Below the pieces are notes generated by a model. That model made no database searches, had not been told where the DNA came from, and saw nothing but the letters and a program-made list of their open reading frames with translations. Made by a program: the position numbers and the translations under genes. Positions 11,652 through 22,870 of a DNA stretch of 64,000 nucleotides are shown here, piece by piece. Numbering within the stretch: position 1 is the first letter of the stretch; each line of letters begins with the position of its first letter. This DNA comes from Naematelia aurantialba (Eukaryota; Basidiomycota; Tremellomycetes; Tremellales; Naemateliaceae). The DNA lies in contig JAKFAO010000002.1 in assembly GCA_021527695.1 (NCBI GenBank), forward strand, positions 1,364,501 to 1,428,500, given 5' to 3'.

Positions 11652-12236
11652 ATGTCTTCCAGGCCCGTCAGTGGTCCAACTGCAAGTGCCTCCTCAGTTG
11701 CTTCCACACAAGCTACATCCACAGATAGCGTCATCCCTGGAAGTAGTGGACCGAAAGACAAGGCGATGAGAATCTTCAAAACGGCTAAGAGAACGCGTTG
11801 GGATCTGTATCAAACTCAGAAACACAGCATTTATCGGGTCCTACACAACCGTCACGGTGACGAACGCATGGAGCGCTTCTTCCAAACAATATGCACCATT
11901 TTGCAGACTCGACTGTCTACAGGAGTCGTCACCCTCGACTATTGCGTATCGGTCTTGTCGAGCTGGCCTGAACGTACTCTGACCGACAATCAAAACACTT
12001 TCGTGGATGCCGTCAACCAGATACGAGGTTCAACCGGTACCAGGTCGGGAGGTCGGCCTGTCCTCACGTATGGAGCAGAGAGCAGCAACCAACGTCGGGG
12101 TGTCCTCACTTATGGAGCAGAGAGTGGCAATCTAACTCGGACCCAGTTAACCCCCGCTCCCTCGCAGCAGATGATCGCCAGCTTCCAATGGCAACAGCAC
12201 CACCTCGGGGGTGCGACTCCAGGCGCCTCGGAGTGA
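11652..12236 (+). CDS. array A member 3, unknown function
   Basis: Single-exon gene of 194 residues. After a Ser/Thr-rich N-terminus of about 40 residues it repeats the module of the previous gene: R-W-D-L-Y, Y-R-V-L-H-N-R-H-G, Q-T-I-C-T-I-L, R-L-S-T-G-V-V-T-L-D-Y-C and S-W-P-E-R-T. The tail carries a short internal duplication (VLTYGAESSN / VLTYGAESGN). I chose the ATG at 11652 because its context (ACCAGATGTC) matches the array B gene at 29872. Function unknown; the resemblance to the gene at 10117 is clear by eye. Confidence 0.6.
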   Translation: MSSRPVSGPTASASSVASTQATSTDSVIPGSSGPKDKAMRIFKTAKRTRWDLYQTQKHSIYRVLHNRHGDERMERFFQTICTILQTRLSTGVVTLDYCVSVLSSWPERTLTDNQNTFVDAVNQIRGSTGTRSGGRPVLTYGAESSNQRRGVLTYGAESGNLTRTQLTPAPSQQMIASFQWQQHHLGGATPGASE

Positions 12237-13013
12237 CGGACGTAGAGGGATTGCGTCGGTCCATAACACAGTCGTATTAGCCTGTCACCCCAGCAGTCAG
12301 CGTAAAGTTAGAGCGGGCAGTATCCTAGAGTCTCGTAATTAGTCAGCATTCGCTCTCACCATGCCGCTCAGTGAATACATCTTACCCGACAAGTGCCCCG
12401 TGAGCTCGGCTCCGCGATCCTTACCCAAAGCCACAGTGTCCTGTAACAAGGACAACTGCTGCCGAGGTATGGATCCACCGGCGAAAGTGACTATAGTACA
12501 TACAGTAAAAGTCTCCGTGAGGATGCTCAGCAGCGTCAATACGCCACCAACCTTGGTTGGACGATCCTCGGGCATCTACGCCACTCCTAGAGTTCAAGTT
12601 GCCCATTTTGCGAGTTTGAAACCAAAGTAGACTATCCGACCGTGCCACCTCGGTGGGGTATCTGGCGATTACCTAGTGGAAATGTCGCTTGGACCCATGG
12701 GTGGACTGAGGAGGACGAGGAATTGCGAGGATGTTTCGGAAGCCACCGCGTCACGCAGCGAAACCCTGTGCAAAAGAACAGCTTCAACCCCACCTCGCTT
12801 ATCAGAACTAACGTCATGTCGCAAATACTCTAGTCCCTTGGGAAGCCGTGGGCGATAAAGGAAGGGTGTGGGCACCTTCAAGGCGCACGTAAAGCGCGTT
12901 TGAAGGACCTAACGCCTCGCGTATTCCCTCCATCAGAACTATTTAATCACTCCCTATTGTCTTGAATATTGAAACCAAACCATTATTCAAACCAAATCTT
13001 CAAGCAAACTAAA
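12237..13013. other. intergenic, no convincing gene
   Basis: An 89-residue open frame with an ATG (12361-12630, plus) exists, but nothing shared with the neighbouring families supports it. CTATTTAATC near 12940 is a possible TATA-like element for the next gene. Confidence 0.35.
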
Positions 13014-13727
13014 ATGTTTGACGAGGAGATGGGTGAGCCGACAATGAGAGAGACTACGAGTTGCACTACGCCCTCTCTGGGCCAAGAGACGTTCGGCAGT
13101 TCCCCAACCGAAGACGTCCGTGATGACACATCTACAGAGCAAGACTTGCTTAGACACCGAGTCGACGTGGCCAGACGGATCGCAGAAGTCGCTGAAACAT
13201 GCTGGAACTCATTCTGCGACCAACATGCAGATGTCGGCGATTCGAGAAGACTGTCCGAGGTGTACACTAAGACGAAAAACACTGGCCCAGAGCGCTTGCT
13301 CCGTTCTCTAGCAAAAGTCGCTTCGGAGGGGATACTGGCCTGTGTACACGGAGAGTGCACCGAGCAAGAGGTTTACAACCGGCTGACACAGTGGCCAGAC
13401 AATCTCTCTACCCAAACCTCCCAGTTTTCCGACCTTTGGCTGAGCCAGCGAAATAGTGAAGACCCGTACTCTTTGTTTTCCCCGTCTGGGCTGGAAGGGG
13501 GCCAGCGCATGTCAACAAGTGCGGTCCATGACGGCCTCTTTCTCCAGGACTTGATGGCTGCACACCGGTCTGCCGCCATGCTCAGTTTTCTTCTTCGCGA
13601 CCCGTCGAACTGGGAAGAGATCAGGCGCCAGTTATACCCCGCTATCCCCGGACCACAGCCTCTCCAAATGTCACTTGGCGGCGGCTTGTACCCCCCGGGA
13701 ATAACCCGGGGCACGAGAGGTCCGTAG
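13014..13727 (+). CDS. array A member 4, unknown function
   Basis: Single-exon gene of 237 residues with an acidic N-terminus. It shows a diverged array A module: a C-W-N-S-F helix, an R-R-L-S-E-V-Y segment, then G-P-E-R-L-L-R-S-L, G-E-C-T-E-Q-E-V and T-Q-W-P-D. The hydrophobic and aromatic positions keep the order of the genes at 10117 and 11652, although identity is low. The C-terminal third is specific to this copy. No known domain, signal peptide or membrane segment is seen. Confidence 0.55.
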   Translation: MFDEEMGEPTMRETTSCTTPSLGQETFGSSPTEDVRDDTSTEQDLLRHRVDVARRIAEVAETCWNSFCDQHADVGDSRRLSEVYTKTKNTGPERLLRSLAKVASEGILACVHGECTEQEVYNRLTQWPDNLSTQTSQFSDLWLSQRNSEDPYSLFSPSGLEGGQRMSTSAVHDGLFLQDLMAAHRSAAMLSFLLRDPSNWEEIRRQLYPAIPGPQPLQMSLGGGLYPPGITRGTRGP

Positions 13728-14343
13728 GCTCTGAATAGAGTTTCCCGTGCCATGTCGTTTCTGCTTCTGTCTCACGTGAGATTATGTATATCCCTTTGAT
13801 CCTGGCTCCCTTCGCTCTGATGTGTCAATCTACTAGCAAGCGCCAAATTCAGTGAGGTGCGCCGCAAGATCACTGGAAGACTAAGCGACTAAGCCTGAAC
13901 ACTTGTGGTCTTCATCCATTCGTGGTTCGTGCAATGCATTCTGTCTTGTCCACATGGCTAGTGGCAATTGGGGGTTGTGAGTGCCAACTCAGATGTTTCT
14001 GCTTGCCCCCACTTACCCGGTTACCCGCATGCGCTCCACAACCAAGGCGATCAAGCTTCCTTTGTACCCTCAAGGTCTCTCCCGTATTATTCAGAGACGT
14101 CCTTCGTCGAGATCAGGTGGAGTGCGTTTGTTAAGACGTGTCATTCGTCCTCGAGATGTTTTGTGTTAAGCGTCTTAGCGGGGAAGATTTTCAGGTGAGA
14201 CCTATGTAAGCTATTTCCATCGTCTGAGAGCTTCAACAGAGGTGACGTAGTGGTTCTGTCCGGCTTTTGCAAGAAGCGTCAGCAGATCCCAGCGGCTTCG
14301 TCCGAGGGAATGTGGAACCCTTGGAAGGCATGCCATCGCGCAG
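13728..14343. other. intergenic, no gene seen
   Basis: Short overlapping open frames only. A CACGTG hexamer lies near 13774. This is probably the promoter of the next array A gene. Confidence 0.4.
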
Positions 14344-15273
14344 ATGGAAGACATCGTGCGGCGCAGAGTGAACACCTATCGGGTGGAAGGCGTACCGAGA
14401 AGGCTCTGCGGTGGATCCAGTTCATACAAGAGGGCGCCATTTGGGGTACGCCCAATGCTCAGCCCACTCTGCCCACCTTCTCCGCCCAGCCTTACATCAG
14501 ACGACTCGAGACCGATGAATACCGATCGCAGCGACCAGTCGCTTCCCGCGACATCTACAAGCAGCGTTACACCGGGCGACTCGAGATCCCAGTCAAGCAA
14601 CATCGACCCCGAGCTGCTCAGCCACCTACAGGAGACATCTATAGTGGAGACGGATGTGCCTGAGCCCGAGAAAGATCCTCTCATCTTGCCCTTGCGCAGC
14701 GCTGACTCCAAGTGGTCCCTGCTCCGGGTGAGCTGGAGGAACCCTGCTGTGGGCACGGAAACCACTTCGGAACGCAAGGAACTGGAAAGCACGGGCACTA
14801 TGGCCATCGTGTTCATTCCCCGGGCCGAGTACCCTTCCGCGTACAAACAGATCTCGGCGTTGACCCTCCCAATCAGCAAGATGCCTCTCACGCCACGTAC
14901 GGAGGAGACAGACGACGACGGCCCTGTTGCTTCAGAGGAGTTTGTTCAGTCGATGAGGAGAGACTTTGGTAACTCGTGCAATCATTATTACGTGAAGAAC
15001 GTCGGTAACCCTCTGCTGGAGGGAGACCGCGACACTGATCAGTGGCCCGTAATGTGGGATACGTGGTCAGTCTATGTGGCGTTTACGGCGTTAATAGCGG
15101 CATCCGCTTCCCCGGCCCCAAACTCGCGAAGTCCCACCGAGGGTGACGTGCGGCACGTTGTCCGTAATTGGATCGGCCTCACTTATCCGCTAAAGAGCCG
15201 GCAGGAAACCGCTGCAGTAACGGCTGGTGCGTCTCTGGCGGGAAGCCAGGCCATTACCAAGGCCACGGAGTAA
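14344..15273 (+). CDS. array A member 5, unknown function
   Basis: Single-exon frame of 309 residues from the ATG at 14344; ATGs at 14456 and 14515 are possible later starts. The N-terminal half is Ser/Pro/Asp rich. The C-terminal part has W-D-T-W-S-V-Y, then P-T-E-G-D-V-R-H-V-V-R-N-W-I-G, which may match the T-L-x-x-C-x-x-x-x-x-W-P-E part of the other array A genes. Membership rests on position, strand and this weak resemblance. It is the largest copy in the array. Confidence 0.45.
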   Translation: MEDIVRRRVNTYRVEGVPRRLCGGSSSYKRAPFGVRPMLSPLCPPSPPSLTSDDSRPMNTDRSDQSLPATSTSSVTPGDSRSQSSNIDPELLSHLQETSIVETDVPEPEKDPLILPLRSADSKWSLLRVSWRNPAVGTETTSERKELESTGTMAIVFIPRAEYPSAYKQISALTLPISKMPLTPRTEETDDDGPVASEEFVQSMRRDFGNSCNHYYVKNVGNPLLEGDRDTDQWPVMWDTWSVYVAFTALIAASASPAPNSRSPTEGDVRHVVRNWIGLTYPLKSRQETAAVTAGASLAGSQAITKATE

Positions 15274-15704
15274 CATTCCAGGGACCCAGATGGCACTCAC
15301 ACTTGCCATTGTGGGAGGCTCTTCTGCCGCTTGATGGTTGTTTATGCCTGTTCTCAGTTGGTACTTTGATGCATTCATTTGGAGCTTGCCCTCGGGATAG
15401 ATCTCGTGTAGGAAAAGCGTCTTCCAGCGTGTCAGCGCGACTCTTCCTTATCCTTTAGTGACGAACCCTCACGGGGCTTCTATCGAAGAAAGGCCTGGAT
15501 CGTCATCAGCTCCATGGGAATTTGTTGGAGTGCTACTGGAAGGCTCTCAAGGAGGCGACACCCCTTCTCGCCGAGGATATGAAGTATAGCTACCTGGCTA
15601 CCTTCTGGAGCGTAACTGCGTACACAACTCATTCACAGTAGGTACCGATTTTTCGTTTACCCACAAGCAAAGAGCGCTGTTGCAGTCAACCCGCAGCGTT
15701 CACA
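15274..15704. other. intergenic, no gene seen
   Basis: Spacer between two array A genes; nothing recognisable. Confidence 0.4.
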
Positions 15705-16232
15705 ATGTCGTCTGTCTTTGGCCCCCCACCTCTCGCCTCTGCAACAGACGCGGACTGGACCGAGCCAGCCACGCGCGACTTTATTGATGCCCAACTCCGC
15801 TGGCTGAAGGGATACCAGCGAATTTACGCTGGTCGTGTAAGCTGGTTTTACAGAGAGTACCGATCTCGTGTGGATAAAACACTTGGTGCTCGGACTTTCG
15901 GTATGACCGCCTTTGGCCCTAATTCTGCGCAACACAGGATAATGGAAATGACCCTACAAGACTTCAAGAAGACCATCGGTAGTCTCAGATGGTACGAGTC
16001 GTGGCACGAGCAGGAGGACGGCACGGCGGAAACACCCTGCGTGACTAGGGAAGAGGTTCAGTCGTCCCTCAAGGATTACCTGCACTGTTTCTGGGAGCCG
16101 GACGGCGTCCCAGAGGCCTACTGCCTATTGGAGGCGATCACGGGGCTCGGAAGAAAGTCGGGACGTCTTTTATCCACCCACGCATTCCACATGGCATTCT
16201 CAGCTTACTATGCCAGTGCATTCAGCTCGTGA
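15705..16232 (+). CDS. array A member 6 (weak), unknown function
   Basis: Single-exon gene of 175 residues from an ATG in good context (ACAATGTC). It is rich in aromatic residues and looks folded. A segment with L-K-G-Y-Q-R-I-Y ... W-F-Y-R-E-Y-R-S-R may match the W-D-x-Y ... Y-R-x-x-H part of array A, and T-R-E-E-V-Q-S-S-L-K-D-Y-L-H-C-F-W-E-P may match the T-L-x-x-C ... W-P-E part. The match is weak, so it may instead be an unrelated orphan. No membrane segment or signal peptide. Confidence 0.5.
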   Translation: MSSVFGPPPLASATDADWTEPATRDFIDAQLRWLKGYQRIYAGRVSWFYREYRSRVDKTLGARTFGMTAFGPNSAQHRIMEMTLQDFKKTIGSLRWYESWHEQEDGTAETPCVTREEVQSSLKDYLHCFWEPDGVPEAYCLLEAITGLGRKSGRLLSTHAFHMAFSAYYASAFSS

Positions 16233-16491
16233 ATTGAGATCTTGGGTGATGACAGCCCTTGTCTACGTAACCGTTGGCTTGACAAGCCTCGTTTCTATGT
16301 TTATAATGGAGTGTCGTCACTGAATCCTGGACTAGCGTCCATGAGGATGACCAAGCAGCCTGTAGACAGAGCATCGACCTTTCAGAAAGAATCTCGAACC
16401 GGCTCCTTTGTAGTCAGAGCTAACTGCAAAAGTGGCAGGAAATGGCATGGCATTGCTACGCACTGGATAATTGAACGTCTCACTTGACCAC

Positions 16492-18434
16492 TCACACCTT
16501 GGCGGTCATATCCTCATCCTCATCCCCCTCATCCTCGTTGCCCTCCGCCGTCTCCTCCGACTTGGGCAACTCTTTCAGCCCGTCACGTTTCTCCGTCTCA
16601 ACACTTACGTCGTCTACATAGATCACCAGAGCGTGCTTGACTCCCCAGCGCAGCACTATCACATGGCCATCCACGACATCTCTGTGGCGAATCTCGTCCC
16701 GGACATCCTCAACTTTGCGGTCCATCACCATGACGGACTTTTCTCTTTTAACAGCCTTGGAAGATTCCCCTGAGATGAAATAAGCACCAGTCTTTGGGCC
16801 ACCAAAGCAAAATCAACGCAAGTAGGACGCACCTCGTGATTTCCACAGACCGAACTTCGTGCCGATCTTCGTTATAGGCACGCCTGCGATATCTTTCCAC
16901 TTCACTCTGACCATACGATAGTCGCCCTCGAATGCCTCTAGGATCTCTGCGCTCGTCACATCCCTTGGCGCGCGGCGGAATAGGATATCCTGACTAAGCT
17001 GAGCTTTCCTACGAGCCACCGCTGTATGGTGTTAGAGGACCTTTACTGTAAGAGGAATCACACGTACGTCCATGAACTAGCTCGGTGACTTCAGCCGCCA
17101 ATACATGCTGTGCCCACCGCAATTTGGGATTGCTCTGTTGAGACGGAAAATGTCAACGTTGAACAGATCAAAAGCGGGATGAGCAAACCTTGTGTTTCTC
17201 CATGTGCTGATCTATTGTTGGGATGTCAAGAAAAGTGAACAACCGCAGATACCGCTCGACGTCCTCATCGAGCACACGAAAGAAGAACTGGGAACGATCA
17301 CTGTCAATATCTCGTGACACGCATGAAACAGGCTGATGCCAAGTGCCATACCTGGTAGAATTCCGCTATCGGTGTCCGCGCCTCGTCCAGCCAGACAGCA
17401 TTACCCGCACTCTTGCCGAACTTCTCGCCAGTACTCGTCGTCAAAAGCGGTATTGTAAGCCCGAAAGCTGCGTCTCCCGCCGTTTCCTCTTTCAATTCTC
17501 CTCCTGGCTGCAATCGCTTAATCATCTCAATACCCGCGACAATGTTGCCCCATTGGTCGCTTCCACCCACTTGTACGCGACAGCCGTGTTGGCGGTGAAG
17601 TATCGAGAAGTCGTAAGCCTGGAGAAGTTGATACGAGAACTCGGTGAATGATATCCCCTGATCGCTCTCTATCCGGCTCCGAACACTAAAGAATATAAGT
17701 AAGAGAACCATGCCCGGTGCCGTGACCCACCTATCGCGAGCCAGCATGGTACCGACTCTTGCCTGCTTGCCTACTACCCGCAGAAACTCCAAGAATCCCA
17801 TATCCTTGAACCAGTCGTGATTATTGAGCACCTCGAGCGGCCCTGGCTCGACAGCTTTCTGTTTCCCAAACTTCCGCTCTGACACAAACTCCACACTCCG
17901 GGAAAAGAACCGGTGGATCTGTGCAGAGATACCCGAGACGTTCTTCTCGAGCTCAGTTGGAGTGAGGGATGATCGCTCGGTCGACCGACCGGACGGATCA
18001 CCGATTGCCCCAGTCGCACCGCCAATCTACTAGTCAGCGCCCAGCTGAAATACAGCCACTGAAATGGTGCCGCACTTACGAGAGCAAGGGCTTTGTGGCC
18101 ATGAACCTGGAAGTGGAGGAGGGTAATGAGTGGCAGGAGATTGCCGACATGCAATGATGAGGCCGAGGGATCGACACCGCAGTACACACAGCTAGGCTGT
18201 TTCAGATGGGTCCGCAGCTCCAGACTATGACCGTCAGAAGGCTCGCAGTTGATGGAGGGACAGTACTTACTGGGTGGTCTTAGCGACTAGGCCTCGTTCC
18301 GTCAACTCGTCCAGCAGCTGTGGAGGTCCCAGGTCAAAGGGGTTTAAGCTATGGATGCCCCGTCGGGTAGGAACTCGGCACCTGAAGCGGCTTCTCCATA
18401 GCCTCGAACCCAGTTTTGAAGCACGTAGAGGCAT
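16492..18434 (-). CDS. MSY1: tyrosyl-tRNA synthetase, mitochondrial
   Basis: This enzyme charges mitochondrial tRNA-Tyr. I chose the ATG at 18432-18434 because the N-terminus after it is Arg-rich and uncharged otherwise, like a mitochondrial presequence; an ATG at 18485 lies just upstream. The first intron (46 bases, 18225-18270) joins a G-L-V-A-K-T-T exon to Y-C-G-V-D-P-S-A-S-S-L-H-V-G-N, the class I HIGH-type motif. Further on are Q-V-G-G-S-D-Q-W-G-N (tyrosine pocket) and G-E-K-F-G-K-S, the KMSKS variant typical of bacterial-type TyrRS. The C-terminal part carries the tRNA-binding region and ends in an unusual Glu/Asp-rich tail of about 25 residues. Several short introns interrupt the gene. 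Confidence 0.9.
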
Positions 18435-19051
18435 ATCGATAAACCCAATCGGCAGTAGAGATGTACTGAACTTTTCGATGGTCATCCAGCAACAAACCGG
18501 CTTTCCGCCGGAGGTGTGACAAGCAATGACGTGGCATTTCCACCACCATTTGAGAGAGACAGTCGTGGACCTTTGTGACAGTTGTGACAGGACAAGTGAT
18601 GCTGAGCGGAACGCGAAGCACCAAAATGGTATGTGACTCGTCTCGACTGATTATTCTGGCTTTCTTTTTGTCCAATGGGATTGATAAGATCAAAGCCGGT
18701 CATTCTCCTAGAGGAACCGCCGCTATGAAGCGTGGATGCGAGAGGAACCGACGTCATGACGGAGTGTAGATGCAGCGGCCGTCAATCCTAACGGATCATA
18801 CTCAGAGGATGGTCTACGCAGATTACTCTCTATCATAGGTAGATTTGGCCAAAAAACTTGGGTCCAAAGTCGCTGTCCACGTCCTCTCAGCGAGTGGCAA
18901 ATATGGATCGCTGAAATTCAGGTGGACTTTCTCCAACGAACAGTGAATTCAAGCTGTCATGTGGGTCTGATTATCACAGAGAGTCTTATTGTAAGCTGGG
19001 TGAGGTCTGAAGACTGCATTTTTGGCATCGTGGCCTACAAACAACCCCCTG
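18435..19051. other. intergenic, TyrRS upstream region
   Basis: Lies upstream of TyrRS and downstream of the next minus-strand gene. No gene supported. Confidence 0.45.
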
Positions 19052-21030
19052 TTACTCCCTCCCTCCCAACGACTCTAGCAGATCCACCCTCGGGTGCAGC
19101 TGCAGTCTATGTATTGACACCTCGACTGCGGAGTGTTCTTCCACTCCCTCATCCGTATTCCCCGCCTGACCTGCCACTTGATCCGCACTGGTATCGTGGT
19201 TCGCATTAGCACCCTTGCCAATCCTCAAGTCCTCCAGCGTATCCTCCATCCGCTCCATCCGGCCCCTCCTCCACCCTGGGACTCGACGAGCCTGCCCAGG
19301 CCAGCTGCCACTAGGAGTAGGGAAGCTGTCTCCTGCCAGTCCCAGTGGAGGTCGAGGTGGCGGTGAATGACGATCAGGTGGAGTCAGATGGGTGGTCCGA
19401 ATCTTGCTTGGCCCGCTCGGCATTGGAACATTGTGAGCCTGACAGGCTGTCCGTGCATGGGACTGGACAGGTCGTGCCATGGCATAAGAAGTGTTTGTCA
19501 ACGAAGTCGGTCGGATCGGATACGTCAGAATGCCCGCTGATTCAGCAGTGAATCCTTTTTGACCAGTCGAAGTGTCGCCGTTCTCCTGAGCTCGTACCAA
19601 GTTTATGGCGGAGAAGTCGGCAAGCTTCACGCCGATCGACGCTGGTATTGAGCCATGGAGTACCCCGACTCCAGGTGCGAGTGCCCATAGTGGAATCCGA
19701 GCCACAGAATCGGCAGTTGGAGAGGAAGCGATTCTACTCGGAGCAGTAGAGTTGTTCAAGACAGTTAGGGTTGCCACTGGGTCTGGTGGATAATGCCGCT
19801 GGGAAGGGGAAGCTAATCGGTACTGACCGTTTGGCGGCTGCTCACGGGCAAGAGGCGAAGTTTCAAACGAGCGCTTCTTGGCCAAGGTGACGGAAATGGG
19901 GGAGGGTGATCTTGACAGAAGCGGAGGGGTGTCACTCGGAGGCCAGGCGTACATTGACATTGGTATTGCATGCTTCAGCGCAACGTGCAGCGGTTGGGTT
20001 TCCCGCAAGCGTGTCTCGAGCGGAGAGAAGATGAACGTGCGGGTGGGAGAGGTGAGAGCCCAAGTGGACAGGGCGGCAAGATGAGTCCTGAGTGTCTCGA
20101 TGAGCAAATTGCACCGCTTTTCACTGGTGAAAACGACGACTGACTGTGTCGCACGACATGCTACGTAGGAAATCACTATGATGCGCGGCGGGGTTTGACA
20201 GGCGGTGGCGATGTGTGCAAAAATGGCTTGGGAAGGCAGAGGTTCAAAGATGCCGTTCTCACCTATGCCGTCACTTCTTCAGCCAGAATCACCTTGCATT
20301 TAAGCGCCGCGACTCACGGTAGTCAATCTTCAGTACATGGTCGTTCAGCGCTGAGAATGGTTGAGGGACGGGATTCCCGTTCCAGTTATTGTAGGTGGGT
20401 AGAATTGGATCTCCGGTGAGGTAGGCGTAAGGATACCGCTTCCGAACTGGCCCGGACACACCCTGGAAGCGGTATTTGAGATGCAGGACGTGCACGTTGT
20501 TCTGACCACCTGCAGCGAGTGACTGCAAACGAAATTATCAGCTCCCGGTGACTCACGTGAAAGAGTTTGCTCACCCGTGCGTAGTCGAGAAGACAGATTG
20601 TGTCTCGCAAATCCTCGCTCGGGATTACTCCCCCACCTCCCTCCTCAGGACTCCGCATGTAGCTCGAGAAGTTGGCAAACAGGTAGAGCGCATCTCGCAC
20701 CGGCAAGTCGGGGGACAGCGGCCGTGACAGCGGGTGTCGGAGGGAAGAGTTGGATGACGGCCCGTTGGGCGTCGTGGCTTCAGGTGATGAGGCAGAGGTC
20801 GTGCTGTTTGTCAGGATCTGGAATGAATGAGGGGACATGACCATTCTGAACCGATCACCAAGTTTCTTGTCCCCCCTGTTCCGTGCCCTGTCGTAGTTCA
20901 GGTCACCCGACGAGGGTGTGTAGAGGAGCTCTATTTCGCTCTCCCCCAACGTCAGACTGAGCGCGGCCTGTGAAAAGGGTGAATATGAAGCAGCTGGGCT
21001 TCGAGCGCTGGATGCAACGCGGTGGACCAT
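19052..21030 (-). CDS. hypothetical protein, three exons, 623 residues
   Basis: Not recognised. The splice sites are coherent: exons 20575-21030, 20318-20522 and 19052-20262, with introns of 52 and 55 bases that keep one frame. The N-terminal half has a beta-rich start (L-S-L-T-L-G-E-S-E-I-E-L-L-Y) and a conserved-looking stretch (Y-P-Y-A-Y-L-T-G-D-P then P-T-Y-N-N-W-N-G-N-P). Next comes a segment with I-I-V-I-S-Y-V-A-C and a helix L-L-I-E-T-L-R-T-H-L. The C-terminal 250 residues are Pro/Ser/Arg rich and probably disordered. A frame with an ATG at 21479-21481 and an end near 21117 could be an upstream exon, but I found no in-phase splice joining it. Confidence 0.6.
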
Positions 21031-21917
21031 GTCGGTACAGCATGACTAGCGATGAGGCGCAGCGGTCATCAAAGGAGGGCGACAGACAAAGGAGCCGGAT
21101 CAGTGATCGTCCGTCTCACCCTGACCTGGATGATTGAACGACCGCGACCAACAATCCTCTGCCTGGCTGGCCGGTATGACTGCTCCTTTTGCCGTGAATG
21201 GTTCTGATTACGCCGTTACAACCACGTACCAAGTGGATTGCTTCTGGCCAATTACCCGCAGCGATGTCGCTGGCGAGATGAGTCTGCCCGGTGTATGTGT
21301 CGCCATAAATGATCCTCCTTTCGGGGCTCGTCCTTTCCGGTGATTCAACTCGGCTATGCTGCCGAGATACATGGCAGTCGGCCTGCGGACGAGTAGGGGT
21401 GGAGAGTGGCGGCTGGTCCATGTCGCACGGACGTTCGCTCTTGCCGCCACCGCCCTGAGGGGGGTCACCGAACTTGTCCATTTACAGTACATGGATTGGA
21501 ACCTGAACGTGCTCATAAATATATCCCTGAGACGGAGATATTAGACCAGTAGAGATGTTGTGACCGTTTGGCTACCAGGTAGCCTAACGGAATTGGGGTT
21601 CGGCAATATCAAAACATTTTCTCTGCAAACTCTGTCACTAACAACCATAACCGTTTCCTGGGAAAGGCTTTCTTTCGCTAAGGGCCAACCGATTGCCTAG
21701 CCCGTCGTCCCTAAGCTCTGAGTGAGAGTGTTACAAGGATTAGGACCCTTTCATCAATCTAACTTGTCCTCTTCCGTAATTCAGAAGGCCACGATCTCTC
21801 TCTGAACATGGATATCTGAACCGGGCACTGCTCTTGAGGATATTAGTCCCCCACCTTGTGCAATCACTTCCTCAAACCTCCGGCCAGCCGATCAATTCTG
21901 CACCAAAGTGACGAGTG
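21031..21917. other. divergent region between the orphan gene and array B
   Basis: Contains a protein-like minus-strand frame (21116-21481, ATG start) of unclear status: an upstream exon of the orphan gene or a small gene of its own. The remainder is promoter space for array B member 1. No TATA box stands out. Confidence 0.4.
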
Positions 21918-22490
21918 ATGTCGCCCAGTATGTCGACCGCTTTCGACACAGCGCTCAGGTCCTTGTATGGTCTCAAGAGCTCTCTGACCCTCGCCCTCCA
22001 AGGAAGGAGCGATTCAGAAAGTCAGGATGATCCCGCGTCCATCGCACGTATCATGACTGCAGACTGGAACAGCTATCTGAGACAGAGTGTGGCCAACAAC
22101 GACTTTGTAGCGTTGGAATGGATGGTGAGCATACTTACCCGCTAGGACCGTCGGGCTAGCCCCTCACACTTTGCGTAGACAGATCTACTGAATGGTCGAA
22201 ACCCGAAGCGATTTTCGGCCGTCTTCAGCAACAGGTCGTTTAGAAGAATGGATCTCGCCACTTATATCACCAACACCAGCTTGCGGCATGGGTCAAGAGA
22301 CGCTTTCAGCACACTCCTCCATCACCACAATATATATGGCAGCTCCAGGCCCCCCAGCGAGGACGCCCTGCACTCGGCCCGAATGGCCATGTTCCGGCTG
22401 GCGAATATACCTGACGAAGAGTCGGAGCGTTTCATACGCGACAGCAAGCAGGAAGAGGACGACAAGACGACAACTACACCCACCTCGTAA
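21918..22490 (+). CDS. array B member 1, unknown function
   Basis: Exons 21918-22124 and 22179-22490 joined by a 54-base phase-0 intron; 172 residues. The first exon ends in D-W-N-S-Y-L-R-Q-S-V, the array B helix. The second begins T-D-L-L-N-G-R-N, followed by an F-x-x-M-D-x-x-x-Y block and then M-A-M-F-R-L-A-N-I-P-D-E-E-S-E-R-F. The start of exon two is almost the same as in the next gene (T-D-L-L-T-G-Q-N). This is one of the shortest copies and lacks the long disordered N-terminus of later members. There is no signal peptide or membrane segment, so a soluble intracellular protein is likely. Function unknown. Confidence 0.7.
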
Positions 22491-22870
22491 TTCATCGAGG
22501 AAACTGATGTAGTGCATGGCATAACCCAAAGCGAGCGGAGTGCAATATACTGTATCGTAATCAGCAACACCTCTTCGATCTGTTCTTTTCGCCTGTGTCC
22601 AGACGCCTCCCAGACTAGTTTTTCTGATTAACAACGACAGTTTGTATTCATTCGGGAGACAACCACTGACAGCTCAACGAAGAATGTTCTATAGGCCTTC
22701 GCATGAATATTCCATAAGGCTTCACCTCTTCATTAGCAGAACCGTCGCCTACTCAGACGCGGAAGTCAACAACGCCTGTCTGAAAGAAACCAAGAGGCTG
22801 AGCAAGACTCTGTCCCTCGTCGCCTACCCGTAAGATTCGCATTATTCTCAGGAGGGTTGTGGTGCCGGAT
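22491..22870. other. spacer between array B members 1 and 2
   Basis: Intergenic; CCATAAGG near 22715 is the only TATA-like element. Confidence 0.4.

Noticed and set aside
12361..12630. 89-residue plus-strand frame inside array A
   Set aside because: It has an ATG but no family resemblance, and an equally long frame lies opposite.
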